Assembly: GCA_002632325.1 (NCBI GenBank)
Contig: NSJK01000013.1
Span: forward strand, 1 to 64,000
Length of the DNA stretch: 64,000 bases
Direction of reading: 5' to 3'
From: Lysobacterales bacterium
GTDB taxonomy: Bacteria; Pseudomonadota; Gammaproteobacteria; Xanthomonadales; Rhodanobacteraceae
The position numbers were made by a program, and so were the translations under genes. The notes beneath the pieces were generated by a model that was not told where the DNA came from, ran no database searches, and saw nothing but the letters and a program-made list of their open reading frames with translations. Each line of letters starts with the position of its first letter. Position 1 is the first letter of the stretch. This document shows positions 1-8,771 of this stretch, piece by piece.

Positions 1-408
1 GCACCACCCGAACCCCCGGCCCCGCCGCCCGAACCGGATCGTCGATCGAACACAGGCGATCAGAGTGTGCAATTTCGCTCGATGAAGCCGCCGGTTTATC
101 CCGAAACCGCGGTCAAGAACCGCACCGAAGGCACGGTCTACGTGCGCGCCTCGATCGGGGCCGACGGCAAGGTCACCGCGGCCTCGGTCGACCACGTCGT
201 GCCGGAAAACGCAGCCGGTGCGTTGGGTCAATCGGCGGTGGATGCCGTCAAGACCTGGACCTTCGAGCCGGCGCGCAGTCACGGCAAGGTCGTGGCGGGC
301 GATGTGCTGGTGCCGATCCTGTTCGCGATGCATGAGAAGTCCGAACCGCCGGCACCGGAAAAGGGCGCGCTCGACACGATCACGATCCGCGGCGATCTCA
401 AGCACTGA
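1..408 (+). CDS. TonB-family energy transducer, C-terminal part (5' truncated by window)
   Basis: The frame is open from base 1, so the N-terminus lies outside the window; 135 codons remain. The first dozen residues are almost all Pro, Glu and Ala, like the periplasmic linker of TonB proteins. The rest matches a TonB C-terminal domain: PPVYPETAVKN, then TVYVRASIGADGKV, then a TWTFEPA block just before the end. Such domains carry proton-motive energy from an inner-membrane complex to outer-membrane receptors. No exbB, exbD or receptor gene is nearby. A non-transport role (a periplasmic protein with a TonB-like fold) cannot be excluded because the membrane anchor is not visible. Confidence 0.8.
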   Translation, partial: APPEPPAPPPEPDRRSNTGDQSVQFRSMKPPVYPETAVKNRTEGTVYVRASIGADGKVTAASVDHVVPENAAGALGQSAVDAVKTWTFEPARSHGKVVAGDVLVPILFAMHEKSEPPAPEKGALDTITIRGDLKH

Positions 409-428
409 TCCGCAATTGGCTCCTTTCA

Positions 429-461
429 AGCGGCTCTGTGCGGCAATCGCACAGGGCCGCT
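429..461 (+). terminator. Strong hairpin after the TonB-like gene
   Basis: A 14-bp stem (429-442 with 448-461, one G-U pair, 5-nt loop) lies 20 nt after the TonB-like stop codon. It is not followed by a T-run, so it may act as a factor-assisted terminator or 3'-end stabiliser rather than a classical intrinsic terminator. Confidence 0.4.
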
Positions 462-507
462 AAACTGGGCGTCTCCCTTCCGCCCGTTCTCGATAAGGAG
501 CTGTTCC

Positions 508-1521
508 ATGACAATCAAGGTCGCGATCAACGGTTATGGTCGCATCGGTCGCAACATGCTGCGCGCGCTGTATGAAGCCAAGCGCACCCATGAAATCCAG
601 ATCGTCGCGATCAACGACCTGGGCAACGCCGAAACCAATGCCCACCTGACCCAGTACGACACCGCGCACGGCAAGTTTCCGGGCGAAGTGGGCGTCAACG
701 GCGGCGACCTCGTCGTCAACGGCGATCGCATCAAGGTCTGCGCCGAACGCGATCCGGCCAAGCTGCCGTGGAAGGATCTGGGCGTGGACATCGTGCTCGA
801 ATCGACCGGCCTGTTCACGAGCAAGGCCAAGGCCGGCGCGCATCTGGCGGCCGGCGCGAAGAAGGTGATCATCTCGGCGCCCGGTGACAAGGACGTGGAT
901 GGCACCTTCGTCTACGGCGTCAACCACGAGCAGATCAAGGGCAGCCACACGGTCATTTCCAATGCCTCGTGCACGACCAACTGCCTGGCGCCGCTGGCCA
1001 AGGTGCTGCACGAAAAGATCGGCATCGTGCATGGCCTGATGACGACGATTCACGCCTACACCAACGATCAAGTGCTCACCGACGTCTATCACTCCGATCT
1101 GCGCCGTGCACGCAGCGCGACGATGAGCCAGATTCCGACCAAGACCGGCGCGGCCGCTGCGGTGGGTCTGGTGCTGCCCGAACTCAACGGCAAGCTCGAT
1201 GGCTTTGCGATGCGCGTGCCGACGATCAATGTCTCGGTGGTCGATCTGTCCTTCGTTGCCGCACGCGCAACCAGCAAGGAAGAAATCGACGCCGCGGTCA
1301 ACGAAGCGGCCAACGGCAGGCTCAAGGGCATCCTCGGCGTGAACACCCAGCCGCTGGTGTCGATCGACTTCAATCACAATCCGCTGTCGTCGATTTATGA
1401 CTCCACGCAGACGCGCGTGATGGGCGGCACCCTGGTCAAGGTGCTGTCGTGGTACGACAACGAGTGGGGTTTCTCCAACCGCATGCTCGACATGACCCTG
1501 GCCTACGCCAACGCGAAATGA
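508..1521 (+). CDS. gap: Type I glyceraldehyde-3-phosphate dehydrogenase
   Basis: Cytosolic glycolytic and gluconeogenic enzyme converting glyceraldehyde 3-phosphate, NAD and phosphate to 1,3-bisphosphoglycerate. The 337 residues are the usual length. The N-terminus has the Rossmann motif INGYGRIGR; the catalytic block SNASCTTNC places the nucleophile at Cys155; the C-terminus has [12 protein letters not shown]. The ATG is preceded by AAGGAG at 497-502, 8 nt away. The gene appears monocistronic, flanked by a hairpin upstream and a clear intrinsic terminator downstream. No other Calvin or pentose phosphate gene is adjacent. Confidence 0.97.
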   Translation: MTIKVAINGYGRIGRNMLRALYEAKRTHEIQIVAINDLGNAETNAHLTQYDTAHGKFPGEVGVNGGDLVVNGDRIKVCAERDPAKLPWKDLGVDIVLESTGLFTSKAKAGAHLAAGAKKVIISAPGDKDVDGTFVYGVNHEQIKGSHTVISNASCTTNCLAPLAKVLHEKIGIVHGLMTTIHAYTNDQVLTDVYHSDLRRARSATMSQIPTKTGAAAAVGLVLPELNGKLDGFAMRVPTINVSVVDLSFVAARATSKEEIDAAVNEAANGRLKGILGVNTQPLVSIDFNHNPLSSIYDSTQTRVMGGTLVKVLSWYDNEWGFSNRMLDMTLAYANAK

Positions 1522-1544
1522 GGCGTTTTGCCAAGACGCGAAAG

Positions 1545-1571
1545 AAAAGGGCCGGTTATCCCGGCCTTTTT
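1545..1571 (+). terminator. Bidirectional intrinsic terminator after gap
   Basis: GGCCGG at 1550-1555 pairs with CCGGCC at 1561-1566 around a TTATC loop. An A-run lies upstream and five Ts downstream, so the stem extends through A-T pairs. The symmetry lets it terminate both gap and the convergent acetyltransferase gene that ends at 1571. Confidence 0.9.
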
Positions 1572-2143
1572 CATGTGCGCTTGCTGCAAGCCTGCCAGTC
1601 GCGCGCGAGCAGGCCGTAGAGTGCCGAATCCTGAACGATGCCGCCGACACGCCAACGCTCGCGCAACAGGCCTTCGCGCTGGAAGCCAAGGCGTTCGACC
1701 AGTCGGCATGAAGCAAAATTGAGCGGATCGATATCGACCTCGATTCGGTCCAGACCCAGTTCGCCAAACGCGTACTCGATCGCCAGGGTCGCCATTTCGC
1801 GCGCAAGGCCGTGGCCCCAGAATTGCGGCAGCAGCGCAAAACCCAGCTCGCCACGTGCGTGTTGATGGCTGATTGCAAACAGCGAGCAGGTGCCGATCAA
1901 CTGATCGTCCTGGCCGATGCTTGCTGCCCAGGGATAGAACTCCGCGTGTTCCCGCTCGAGCCGCATGCGCTCGATATGGGCAAGCGCCTGCGCCGGGTCA
2001 TGCCAGGGCAGATGGCTCCAGTGACGCATGACCATGGGATCGGAATACAGCGCAAACAACGCGTCGCGGTCAGTCTGCGCGAGCACGCGCAGCTTGAGGC
2101 GTGATCCGACCAGTTCGGGGATGGGTGGCATCTCATCGTTCAT
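1571..2143 (-). CDS. GNAT family N-acetyltransferase (RimJ/RimL-like)
   Basis: A 190-residue GNAT protein predicted to transfer acetyl from acetyl-CoA to an amine on a small molecule or protein N-terminus. The N-terminus ELVGSRLKLRVL and the C-terminal half ELGFALLPQFWGHGLAREM followed by NFASCRLVERLGF are typical of the RimJ/RimL subgroup (beta-strand 4, CoA-binding loop, NxxSxrlxEKlGF motif). I start at MNDEMPP because an AAGGA lies about 8 nt upstream and homologues begin shortly before the first beta strand; longer in-frame starts add non-homologous sequence. It is convergent with gap and shares its terminator. Substrate unknown. Confidence 0.88.
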   Translation of the reverse strand: MNDEMPPIPELVGSRLKLRVLAQTDRDALFALYSDPMVMRHWSHLPWHDPAQALAHIERMRLEREHAEFYPWAASIGQDDQLIGTCSLFAISHQHARGELGFALLPQFWGHGLAREMATLAIEYAFGELGLDRIEVDIDPLNFASCRLVERLGFQREGLLRERWRVGGIVQDSALYGLLARDWQACSKRT

Positions 2144-2300
2144 TGCGCGCAGTCCTTGCTCTTTGATGACATTGAACCGCCTTCTTGTCGAGATTGCTGG
2201 CGCCTGCATTGCGTGAACTCCATGGTCGCAGCCCGGGGCCACGTGTTTCGGAAAGAAGCGGTATCCTGCGAAGCACGTTCCATGCCATTGAAGTTGCCTC

Positions 2301-2963
2301 ATGATCGACACGGGATTGTCCAGTCCTGCCATGTCCTACAGCCTGCGCGAGGAGATTGCCTCGAGTCTGATTCATGGCTTGGGCATCGTGCTCAGCATCG
2401 CCGGGCTCGCGACCCTCGTCGGTTTTGCGGTGCGCAGCGGTGGTGCGCGCGAGATCGTCAGCGTTGCGGTGTACGGCACGACCCTGATTCTGCTCTACAC
2501 CGCGTCCACGCTCTATCACGGCGTGCCGGTCGTGCGTGCCAAGCCGGTGCTGCGCCTGCTCGACCATGCCGCAATCTTCCTCTTGATCGCCGGCACCTAC
2601 ACGCCGTTCACCCTGCTGACCTTGCAGGGTCGCTGGGGTCTGGTTCTGTTCGTGCTGGTGTGGGGTTTGGCATTGGCGGGCATCTCGCTCGAACTGCGCC
2701 GTGTGCGCAATCGCGTACTGATGGCCACCCTCTACGTTGCGCTGGGCTGGATCGGTCTGGTGGCGATCGGGCCGCTGCGCGAGAACCTCGAAGCCCCCGG
2801 TTTGTGGCTGCTGTTCGGCGGTGGCGCTGCCTACACGCTCGGCGTGCCGTTCTATCTGTGGAAGCGCCTGCCCTACAGCCACGCGGTATGGCACGGGTTC
2901 GTCCTGCTCGGCAGCGTGCTGCAGTTCTTCGCCGTGTTGTTCTACGCGCTGCCGCGCGCCTGA
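2301..2963 (+). CDS. Hemolysin III / YqfA family membrane protein
   Basis: A 220-residue integral membrane protein of the HlyIII (PAQR-related) family. It shows the family opening EEIASSLIHGLG, the STLYHG motif after the second helix, and about seven hydrophobic segments with a final HAVWHGFVLLGS block; these His, Ser and Asp residues form the metal-binding site in PAQR proteins. The physiological role is unsettled, and the haemolysin name is historical. The ATG at 2331 (MSYSLREE) is an alternative start that fits homologues equally well. It is divergent from the acetyltransferase and convergent with the next gene. Confidence 0.9.
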   Translation: MIDTGLSSPAMSYSLREEIASSLIHGLGIVLSIAGLATLVGFAVRSGGAREIVSVAVYGTTLILLYTASTLYHGVPVVRAKPVLRLLDHAAIFLLIAGTYTPFTLLTLQGRWGLVLFVLVWGLALAGISLELRRVRNRVLMATLYVALGWIGLVAIGPLRENLEAPGLWLLFGGGAAYTLGVPFYLWKRLPYSHAVWHGFVLLGSVLQFFAVLFYALPRA

Positions 2964-2972
2964 GGACTGGCC

Positions 2973-3461
2973 TCAGCCAACAGCGAACCGGAAGGCAAAG
3001 ACGCCGAGCATGACGCCGCACAGGCCGAGCTTGGCCAGCGAGCCGACAACGAAGCCAAGCCATGCTCCAAAGCCGACGCCACCCGCCCTGCGTAGATTCG
3101 AGCCCGCACTGAGTTCGCCGAGCAGGGCGCCGACAAAGGGGCCGAACACGATCCCGGGCAGGCCAAGGAAGATTCCGACCAGAGTACCAAGCGCGGCGCC
3201 GATCACCGCCGCACGACTCGCGCCAACCTTCTTCGCGCCGAGCACGCCGGCGATGAAGTCGATCGCGATGGCGAGCACGGCCAGCGCGCCGAGCAGGATC
3301 AGCGTCCAGGCGCCGACATGGTGAAAGTCATCGGCCCAGGCTGCGAGCAGCAGGCCGATGAAGACCAGCGGCACGCCCGGCAGCGCCGGCAACACCGAAC
3401 CGATGATGCCGACGATCACGAGCAGGGCGGCGAGCAGGTACCACAACCAATGCAGGGTCAT
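2973..3461 (-). CDS. DUF456 family membrane protein
   Basis: A 162-residue protein built almost entirely of hydrophobic helices. It matches DUF456: an N-terminal helix with VLPALPGVPLVFIGLLL, a central AIDFIAGVLGAKK, and a Gly-rich pair of helices (GIFLGLPGIVFGPFVGALLGE). The start MTLHWLW is chosen because the upstream extension is Arg-rich and unlike the family. Located in the inner membrane; biochemical function unknown. It ends 9 bp from the end of the HlyIII gene, so the two are convergent. Confidence 0.85.
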   Translation of the reverse strand: MTLHWLWYLLAALLVIVGIIGSVLPALPGVPLVFIGLLLAAWADDFHHVGAWTLILLGALAVLAIAIDFIAGVLGAKKVGASRAAVIGAALGTLVGIFLGLPGIVFGPFVGALLGELSAGSNLRRAGGVGFGAWLGFVVGSLAKLGLCGVMLGVFAFRFAVG

Positions 3462-3538
3462 TGAATCCGACTGTGCGCGAGGAGAGCGCGCACGATAGCG
3501 CAAGGAGTCGGCGGTCGCAGCCTTGCGCGCGCGGCTAT

Positions 3539-4192
3539 TCAGGCCTGATCGAGGCGAAACGCGATCGGCACCAGACCCCAGGCGGGTACTGCGACGCCCT
3601 CGCGCAGCACCGGCTTGAACCGTGCGCGCTGCACGGCTTCGCGCGCGGCCGCATCGAGCGCGGCATGCCCGGAGCTGCGTGCGATCTCGATGCGCTCGAC
3701 CTTGCCGTCGGCATCGACCAGCACCTTGAGCAGCACCTTGCCTTCCGCGCGTGCGCGGATCGCTGGCGCGGGGTAGCGCAGGCGCATCGGCTCGGCATAG
3801 GCGAGCTGACGTGTTTCGCCGCCGATGTCCTCGATCGGTGAAGTGGGCGCAGTTGCAATCGGGGCGACAGTCGCTTCGGCAAGCGGATCGCTGATCGGTG
3901 TCGGCTCAGGATTCCGGGTCGCCGCAGGCAACTGCATGACGGGCGTGCGTGCTCGGGTCGGTGTCGGCTTTGTCTTGGGGCGGGGCAGGGTTTCCGCAGG
4001 TGGCGGAGGCATCGGTGGGGGCTCCATGCGCAATGCGACTGCGACCGTCTGCGCGGCCGCACGTGGCGTCGGCGCGGTTGCCGGCAGGGCGAGCATACCC
4101 ACGGCCAGCGCATGCGCGGCAATTGTCGCAGCCCAGGCAAGGATGCGGCGTGCGTCGAGGCGGTCTTGATCTTCGATCACGAGTGCGTGCAT
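3539..4192 (-). CDS. tonB: TonB-family energy transducer protein
   Basis: A complete 217-residue TonB-like protein. Residues about 17-38 are one N-terminal transmembrane helix (WAATIAAHALAVGMLALP). They are followed by a long Pro- and Thr-rich periplasmic linker with PPPMPPPPAE, and then the C-terminal domain (RLRYPAPAIRARAEGKV to the ARFKPVLREG block). It would couple an ExbB-ExbD motor to outer-membrane transporters. The start MHALVIED gives the expected short cytoplasmic tail. It is divergent from the kinase-like gene at 4278; no exbBD genes are nearby. Second TonB-type gene within 4 kb. Confidence 0.88.
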   Translation of the reverse strand: MHALVIEDQDRLDARRILAWAATIAAHALAVGMLALPATAPTPRAAAQTVAVALRMEPPPMPPPPAETLPRPKTKPTPTRARTPVMQLPAATRNPEPTPISDPLAEATVAPIATAPTSPIEDIGGETRQLAYAEPMRLRYPAPAIRARAEGKVLLKVLVDADGKVERIEIARSSGHAALDAAAREAVQRARFKPVLREGVAVPAWGLVPIAFRLDQA

Positions 4193-4277
4193 GGTCTTGC
4201 CTCCGCGTGGTGGTGAAGCAAACAACGCGGGCGAGCGCGCAGCGGGGTTTGCGCGCGTCGTCGGTACAATGTCGACG

Positions 4278-4940
4278 ATGAACCACGCGGCTGATGAATC
4301 GACCACAATCCTCAAGGCCGACAGTTTCGGCCGCATCCTGCTGGTTGGCGGCGGCGAGCAGCGTTTCGTGCGGCGCGATCTGGGCGCCACGCCGTGGTGG
4401 CTGCGCGGTTTCGCGTGGATTCTCGCGTGTCGCGAGGCACGCGCGCTGGCGCGCCTGGATGGCCTGCCCGCGACCCCGCGCCTGCTCGGCTGGGACGGGC
4501 GCTGGCTCGATCGCAGTTTCATGGCGGGGGCGGCGATGTATCAGCGTCCGCCGCAGGGTGATGTCGCGTATTTTCGTGCCGCGCGGCGTCTATTGGGGCA
4601 GGTGCATCGCCTGGGCATCGCCCACAACGATCTGGCCAAGGAAGCCAACTGGCTGGTGCGTGAGGATGGCTCGCCGGCCCTCATCGATTTCCAGTTGGCC
4701 ACGTGTGGCAGACCGCGTGCACGCTGGATGCGCTTGCTCGCGCGCGAAGACCTGCGCCACCTGCTCAAGCACAAGCGCACTTATTGCCCGGCCGCACTGA
4801 CCCCGGTGGAAAAACGCATCCTCAAGCGGCACTCGTGGCTGCGTTCGGCCTGGTTCGCGACCGGCAAGCCGGTCTATCGCTTCGTTACCCGCCGCCTGCT
4901 GCGCTGGGAAGACAACGAAGGGCAGGGCCCCAAGCCCTGA
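4278..4940 (+). CDS. Predicted lipopolysaccharide/RIO-type small-molecule kinase
   Basis: A 220-residue protein kinase-like fold resembling Kdo/heptose kinases and RIO1-like proteins. The catalytic loop reads GIAHNDLAKEANWLV (HxDLxKxxN), and the metal-binding segment reads LIDFQLA, so the usual DFG is DFQ. The N-lobe has FVRRDL followed by AREARALARL. It may phosphorylate core sugars on the cytoplasmic face of the inner membrane, or a protein; the sequence alone does not decide. A second ATG at 4269 adds three residues. It is divergent from tonB, with only 85 bp between the starts. Confidence 0.7.
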   Translation: MNHAADESTTILKADSFGRILLVGGGEQRFVRRDLGATPWWLRGFAWILACREARALARLDGLPATPRLLGWDGRWLDRSFMAGAAMYQRPPQGDVAYFRAARRLLGQVHRLGIAHNDLAKEANWLVREDGSPALIDFQLATCGRPRARWMRLLAREDLRHLLKHKRTYCPAALTPVEKRILKRHSWLRSAWFATGKPVYRFVTRRLLRWEDNEGQGPKP

Positions 4941-4966
4941 ATCGAATGGTGATTGCCGGACCGCGA

Positions 4967-6352
4967 TCAGCGCGTGGTTTTCAGCGGCAATTTGATCGTG
5001 ACTTCGAGGCCGCCGTCTTCGGCGTTGCGCGCAGTGATCGTTCCGCGATGGCGTTTGATTGCACGCTGCGCGATCGCCAGACCCAAGCCAGTACCGCCGC
5101 TGCTGCGCGTGCGTGCGCTGTCGGTGCGATAGAACGGCTCGAAGATGCGCGCCAGTTCGTCCGCTGCGACGCCGGGGCCGTGGTCGCGCACGATCACTTG
5201 TGCGCTGTCGCCCTCGCGCAGCAGCCGCACGCTCACCGTGCTGCCGTCGGCGGTGTAGGCCAGCGCATTGCGGATCACGTTCTCGAACGCGCTGTAGAGC
5301 GCCACGTGTGAACCGACCAGTTGCAGATGGGCGCGTTCGGTGAGTGCGACCTTGCGCCCGCGCGGCGCGCCCTCGTAATCGGCATTGAGGATCACGTCCT
5401 CGAGCAGGGCGTCGAGCGCAATGTCATCGACCAGCGTGTCGCTCGCGGTTTCCAGACGTGACAGTTCCAGTGATTGTGCCAGCATCGCCTCCAGACGATC
5501 GGCCTCGCGCTCGATGCGATCGAGCGAGCCCTGAATCTGTGTGGGGTCACCATCGCGAGCCAATTCGAGTGCCACGCGCTGGCGTGCCAGCGGTGAGCGT
5601 AACTCGTGCGAGACATCGCGCACGAGGCGGCGATGGCTTTCGACGAGGGTCTTGATGCGCTCGGCCATGGAATCGAACTCGGTCGCCAGCGCCACCACTT
5701 CGGCGCTGCGGCCAAAGCGGATGCGGCCCACTCGCGCATCCAGATCGCCCTCGGCAAATCGATGCGTGCTGGCACGGATGCGCTGCAGTGGATCGGCCAC
5801 GTACCAGGCCAGCAGCAGGCTCAGCGCGGCGCTCGCGGCCATTGCCACGATGATGTTCTGCCAGAACCAGGTCGGGCGGCGTGACAGCAGGCGTGCAATG
5901 AAGCTGCCTTCGCGCGCAGCCACCATCGCATAGGCGCCATGCGAGCGCGTCTGCACGGCGCGTGCACGCAAACGCTCGGTACTGTAGGTGTCGCCACCCG
6001 GCGCGGCTTCGCGCACGCTCGCAAGGACCTGCGTCGCTGCCTTGCGCACACCCGGTGACACTTCGCGGCCCAGCAGTTCGCTGCCGTCGCTGCTGAACAC
6101 GTAGACCTGGGCCGGGCCGAAGTCGGCGGCGCTGCGCAGCCACTGGCGCGTGGCTTCCTCGCCCTCGTGGCGCAGCTCGCGCGTGGTGCGCGCGAGCAGG
6201 TCGTCGAGCGCGGCCTGCAGACGGGTGATGCCCAGACCCGGGATTTTCTCGGTCTCGAAGTTCGCGGTGCCCACCCAGGCGAAGACCACCAGCAGCAGCA
6301 CCATGACGATCCACAGCACGCCGAAGATCCGCCAGAACAAGCGCTGCATCAT
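4967..6352 (-). CDS. Two-component sensor histidine kinase (CpxA/EnvZ type)
   Basis: A 461-residue membrane kinase. TM1 is at about 8-27, a periplasmic sensor domain spans 28-163, and TM2 is at about 164-186. A HAMP linker follows to about 240, then the H-box DVSHELRSPL with phospho-acceptor His249, the N-box ENVIRNALAY, and ATP-binding DHGPGV and GGTGLGLAI. The double ATG (6352/6349) gives a normal cytoplasmic tail. It lies 25 bp after its response regulator in a two-gene operon. The periplasmic domain and CpxR-like partner suggest envelope stress sensing, but the signal is not evident. Confidence 0.93.
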   Translation of the reverse strand: MMQRLFWRIFGVLWIVMVLLLVVFAWVGTANFETEKIPGLGITRLQAALDDLLARTTRELRHEGEEATRQWLRSAADFGPAQVYVFSSDGSELLGREVSPGVRKAATQVLASVREAAPGGDTYSTERLRARAVQTRSHGAYAMVAAREGSFIARLLSRRPTWFWQNIIVAMAASAALSLLLAWYVADPLQRIRASTHRFAEGDLDARVGRIRFGRSAEVVALATEFDSMAERIKTLVESHRRLVRDVSHELRSPLARQRVALELARDGDPTQIQGSLDRIEREADRLEAMLAQSLELSRLETASDTLVDDIALDALLEDVILNADYEGAPRGRKVALTERAHLQLVGSHVALYSAFENVIRNALAYTADGSTVSVRLLREGDSAQVIVRDHGPGVAADELARIFEPFYRTDSARTRSSGGTGLGLAIAQRAIKRHRGTITARNAEDGGLEVTIKLPLKTTR

Positions 6353-6377
6353 TGGTGCGATGACTCCGTGCGAACAC

Positions 6378-7079
6378 TCATGCATCGTCACCGAGCTGGC
6401 GCAGCAGGTAACCACTGCGATGGATCGTGGTGATCGGCGAGGCACCATCGGGTGCGTCACCGAGCTTGCGGCGCAGGTTGGAGACGTGCACGTCGATCGA
6501 GCGATCGAATGGGCCGAGCGGCCGACCGAGCACACTCTGCGAGATGCGCTCCTTGCTCACCACGCGGCCGGTTTCACGCAGCAGCAACACCAGCAGATCG
6601 AACTCGGTGCCGGTCAGGGTGATCTGCTCGCCGCCGACGCTGACCGAGCGCGAGGCTGCCCGCAGCAGGATCGGTCCGTTGCGCAGATCGACGAGCACCT
6701 CGCTGCCTTCGCCCTGTGCACGGCGCAACACCGCGCGCAGGCGTGCGGCGAGTTCGCGCGGATTGCAGGGTTTGGGAATGTAGTCGTCCGCACCGAGTTC
6801 GAGGCCGAGGATGCGATCGATGTCTTCACCCAGCGCGGTGAGCATGAGCACGGGCAAGGGCGACTCGCGGCGCAGTTCGCGCAGGGCATCGAGCCCCGAG
6901 CGGCCTGGCATCATCACGTCGAGCACGAGCGCATCGAAGCTGCCTGCGCGCACCGCAGCCAGCGCCGAGTCGGCGTCGTGGGCGAGCGTGACGTCGAAGC
7001 CGTCGCGGGTGAGGAAATCACGCAGCAACTGGGCCAGTTCGACGTCGTCGTCGGCGAGCAGGATGCGGGGATTGGCCAT
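6378..7079 (-). CDS. OmpR/CpxR-family response regulator
   Basis: A 233-residue DNA-binding regulator. The receiver domain has the acidic triad DDD at 10-12, phospho-acceptor Asp54 in LVLDVMMPG, and the Lys of IPKPCN. The C-terminal winged helix (about 135-230) has LTGTEFDLLVLLL and VDVHVSNLRRKLG-like motifs. The start MANPRILLADDD leaves the first beta strand intact. Promoter-proximal gene of the operon with the sensor kinase at 4967-6352. Family members are phosphorylated by the cognate kinase and bind tandem promoter sites as dimers. Confidence 0.94.
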   Translation of the reverse strand: MANPRILLADDDVELAQLLRDFLTRDGFDVTLAHDADSALAAVRAGSFDALVLDVMMPGRSGLDALRELRRESPLPVLMLTALGEDIDRILGLELGADDYIPKPCNPRELAARLRAVLRRAQGEGSEVLVDLRNGPILLRAASRSVSVGGEQITLTGTEFDLLVLLLRETGRVVSKERISQSVLGRPLGPFDRSIDVHVSNLRRKLGDAPDGASPITTIHRSGYLLRQLGDDA

Positions 7080-7142
7080 GCGCAAAGCATACTGGCCGCC
7101 TGCCGGAGTCGCTTTCGGGCGTGCTTCGCTTTGCATGGCTTT

Positions 7143-7170
7143 ACGCGCCGATGCGAGTGCGTCGGCGCGT
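7143..7170 (-). terminator. Hairpin after the peptide transporter gene
   Basis: A perfect 9-bp inverted repeat (ACGCGCCGA 7143-7151 with 7162-7170, 10-nt loop) lies 18 nt beyond the transporter stop on the minus strand. There is no T-tract, so termination is possible but unproven. Confidence 0.35.
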
Positions 7171-7187
7171 ATGGCCCGGCGAGCGGA

Positions 7188-8696
7188 TCAAACGCTGTCC
7201 TGACGGTGATGCGAATCGGACAACCGCTTCATCAGCGGCAGCGCGGCGATCGCGATCAGCGTGCACACCAGCGCGGCGATGCCGAGCTTGTTGAACAGCG
7301 CGGTGTAGATCGGCAGCGACTGCACAGGTTCGGTGATGTCCCTGGGCACGCTCGCGTAGGTCGCGACAACACCGCCCAGATACTGCGAAATGCCCGAAGC
7401 GACGAACCACGCGCCCATCATGAAGCCGCCCATGCGCGCCGGCACGTAGCGCGCGATCATCGCCAGTCCCAGGCCGCTGACCAGGAGCTCGCCCAGCGAG
7501 ATCGCGCCATAGCCCCAGACCATCAGCCACGACGACACCCTGCCATCGGGTCCGGCGTAGTGCTGCGCGGCGCCGTAGATGAAGAAGCCGCCGGCAATGA
7601 TGGCGAAACCGAGCGCGAACTTGGCCGCGATCGAAAGATCGCGCTTGCGCTTGCCGGCCCAGGTGTAGAGCCAGGCGAGGATCGGACTGAGGATGAAGAT
7701 CCAGATCGGATTGAAGGCCTGGATCTGCGCCGGCGACCAGACCCACAGCGGTACGCCGAACACGCTGAAGCTCATGTCGACATTGCGCAGCGCGAACAGG
7801 TTCAGCGAGGTCGACATCTGCTGATAGAAGACGAAATAGAACACCGTCTGCACGGTGAGCACGAGTGCGGCGATCAGACCCGGGCGTTCTTCGCGGCGGC
7901 CGCTCGAAATCAGGTAGGCGAAGATCGCCAGCACCGCGATGCCGGCAACGTAGACGAAGGCGCGGGCAACCGACTCGTTATCGAGCACGTAGGCCGAGGC
8001 GAACACCGCGACCACACCCAGCGCGAGCACGGCGCCGAGCTTGCTCCAGTCGACCGGCTGCGCATCGGGCGCCGAACCGATCTGGCCCATCGACGCGCGC
8101 ATGATGAAGTAATTGAACAGCCCCACGACCAGGCCCACCGAGCACACCGCGAAGGCGACATGCCAGCCCAGTTCGTTGCCGTAGCTTGCGTTGATGTAGT
8201 CCTTGAGCCAGGGCGTGAGCAGTTGCGAAATCATCGCGCCGAGATTGACCGCCATGTAGTAGATCGTGAACGCGCTGTCGATGCGCGAATCATCACCTTC
8301 GTAGATCTTGCGCACGAGATTGCCGGCATTGGGCTTGAACAGGCCGTTGCCGACCACGATCACGCCCAGCGCGCAGAACAGGAACCAGGTGCTTTCGGTC
8401 GGCACCACCATGAGTGCGTAGCCGGCGGACAGGATCACCGCGCCGAGCAGCATCGTGCGCCGCGTGCCGAGAATCTTGTCGCCGATCCAGCCGCCGATGG
8501 CCGGCGCCACGTAGATCAGTGCCGCAGCCGCGCCCCACACCAGATTGGCGCGGTCATCGTCGAAGCCCAGACGCTGCACCATGTAGAAAACGATCAGCGC
8601 CTGCATGCCGTAGTAGCCGAAGCGCTCCCACATCTCGATCAGGAACACGGTGGCGAACGAACGCGTCTGACTGGTCGTGGCAATGGCTTTGGTCAT
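7188..8696 (-). CDS. POT/PTR family proton-coupled oligopeptide transporter
   Basis: A 502-residue MFS-fold inner-membrane symporter for di- and tripeptides. TM1 carries the POT signature (EMWERFGYYGMQALIVFYMVQ region: ExxERFxYY), and TM2 is followed by GGWIGDKILGTRR. Later come NLGAMISQLL and the TM7 segment YFVFYQQMSTSLNLFA, with roughly 12-14 helices in all. It would import peptides released by extracellular proteolysis. It lies 75 bp downstream of the PAP2 gene on the same strand, with no obvious coupling. Confidence 0.93.
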   Translation of the reverse strand: MTKAIATTSQTRSFATVFLIEMWERFGYYGMQALIVFYMVQRLGFDDDRANLVWGAAAALIYVAPAIGGWIGDKILGTRRTMLLGAVILSAGYALMVVPTESTWFLFCALGVIVVGNGLFKPNAGNLVRKIYEGDDSRIDSAFTIYYMAVNLGAMISQLLTPWLKDYINASYGNELGWHVAFAVCSVGLVVGLFNYFIMRASMGQIGSAPDAQPVDWSKLGAVLALGVVAVFASAYVLDNESVARAFVYVAGIAVLAIFAYLISSGRREERPGLIAALVLTVQTVFYFVFYQQMSTSLNLFALRNVDMSFSVFGVPLWVWSPAQIQAFNPIWIFILSPILAWLYTWAGKRKRDLSIAAKFALGFAIIAGGFFIYGAAQHYAGPDGRVSSWLMVWGYGAISLGELLVSGLGLAMIARYVPARMGGFMMGAWFVASGISQYLGGVVATYASVPRDITEPVQSLPIYTALFNKLGIAALVCTLIAIAALPLMKRLSDSHHRQDSV

Positions 8697-8771
8697 CGGA
8701 TTGCTCCGCGGCAGGGGAAGGGACGGGCAGGAAAAGTGCGAATTGAGTCAGCTGCGGTCGGAGCGTGCCAA

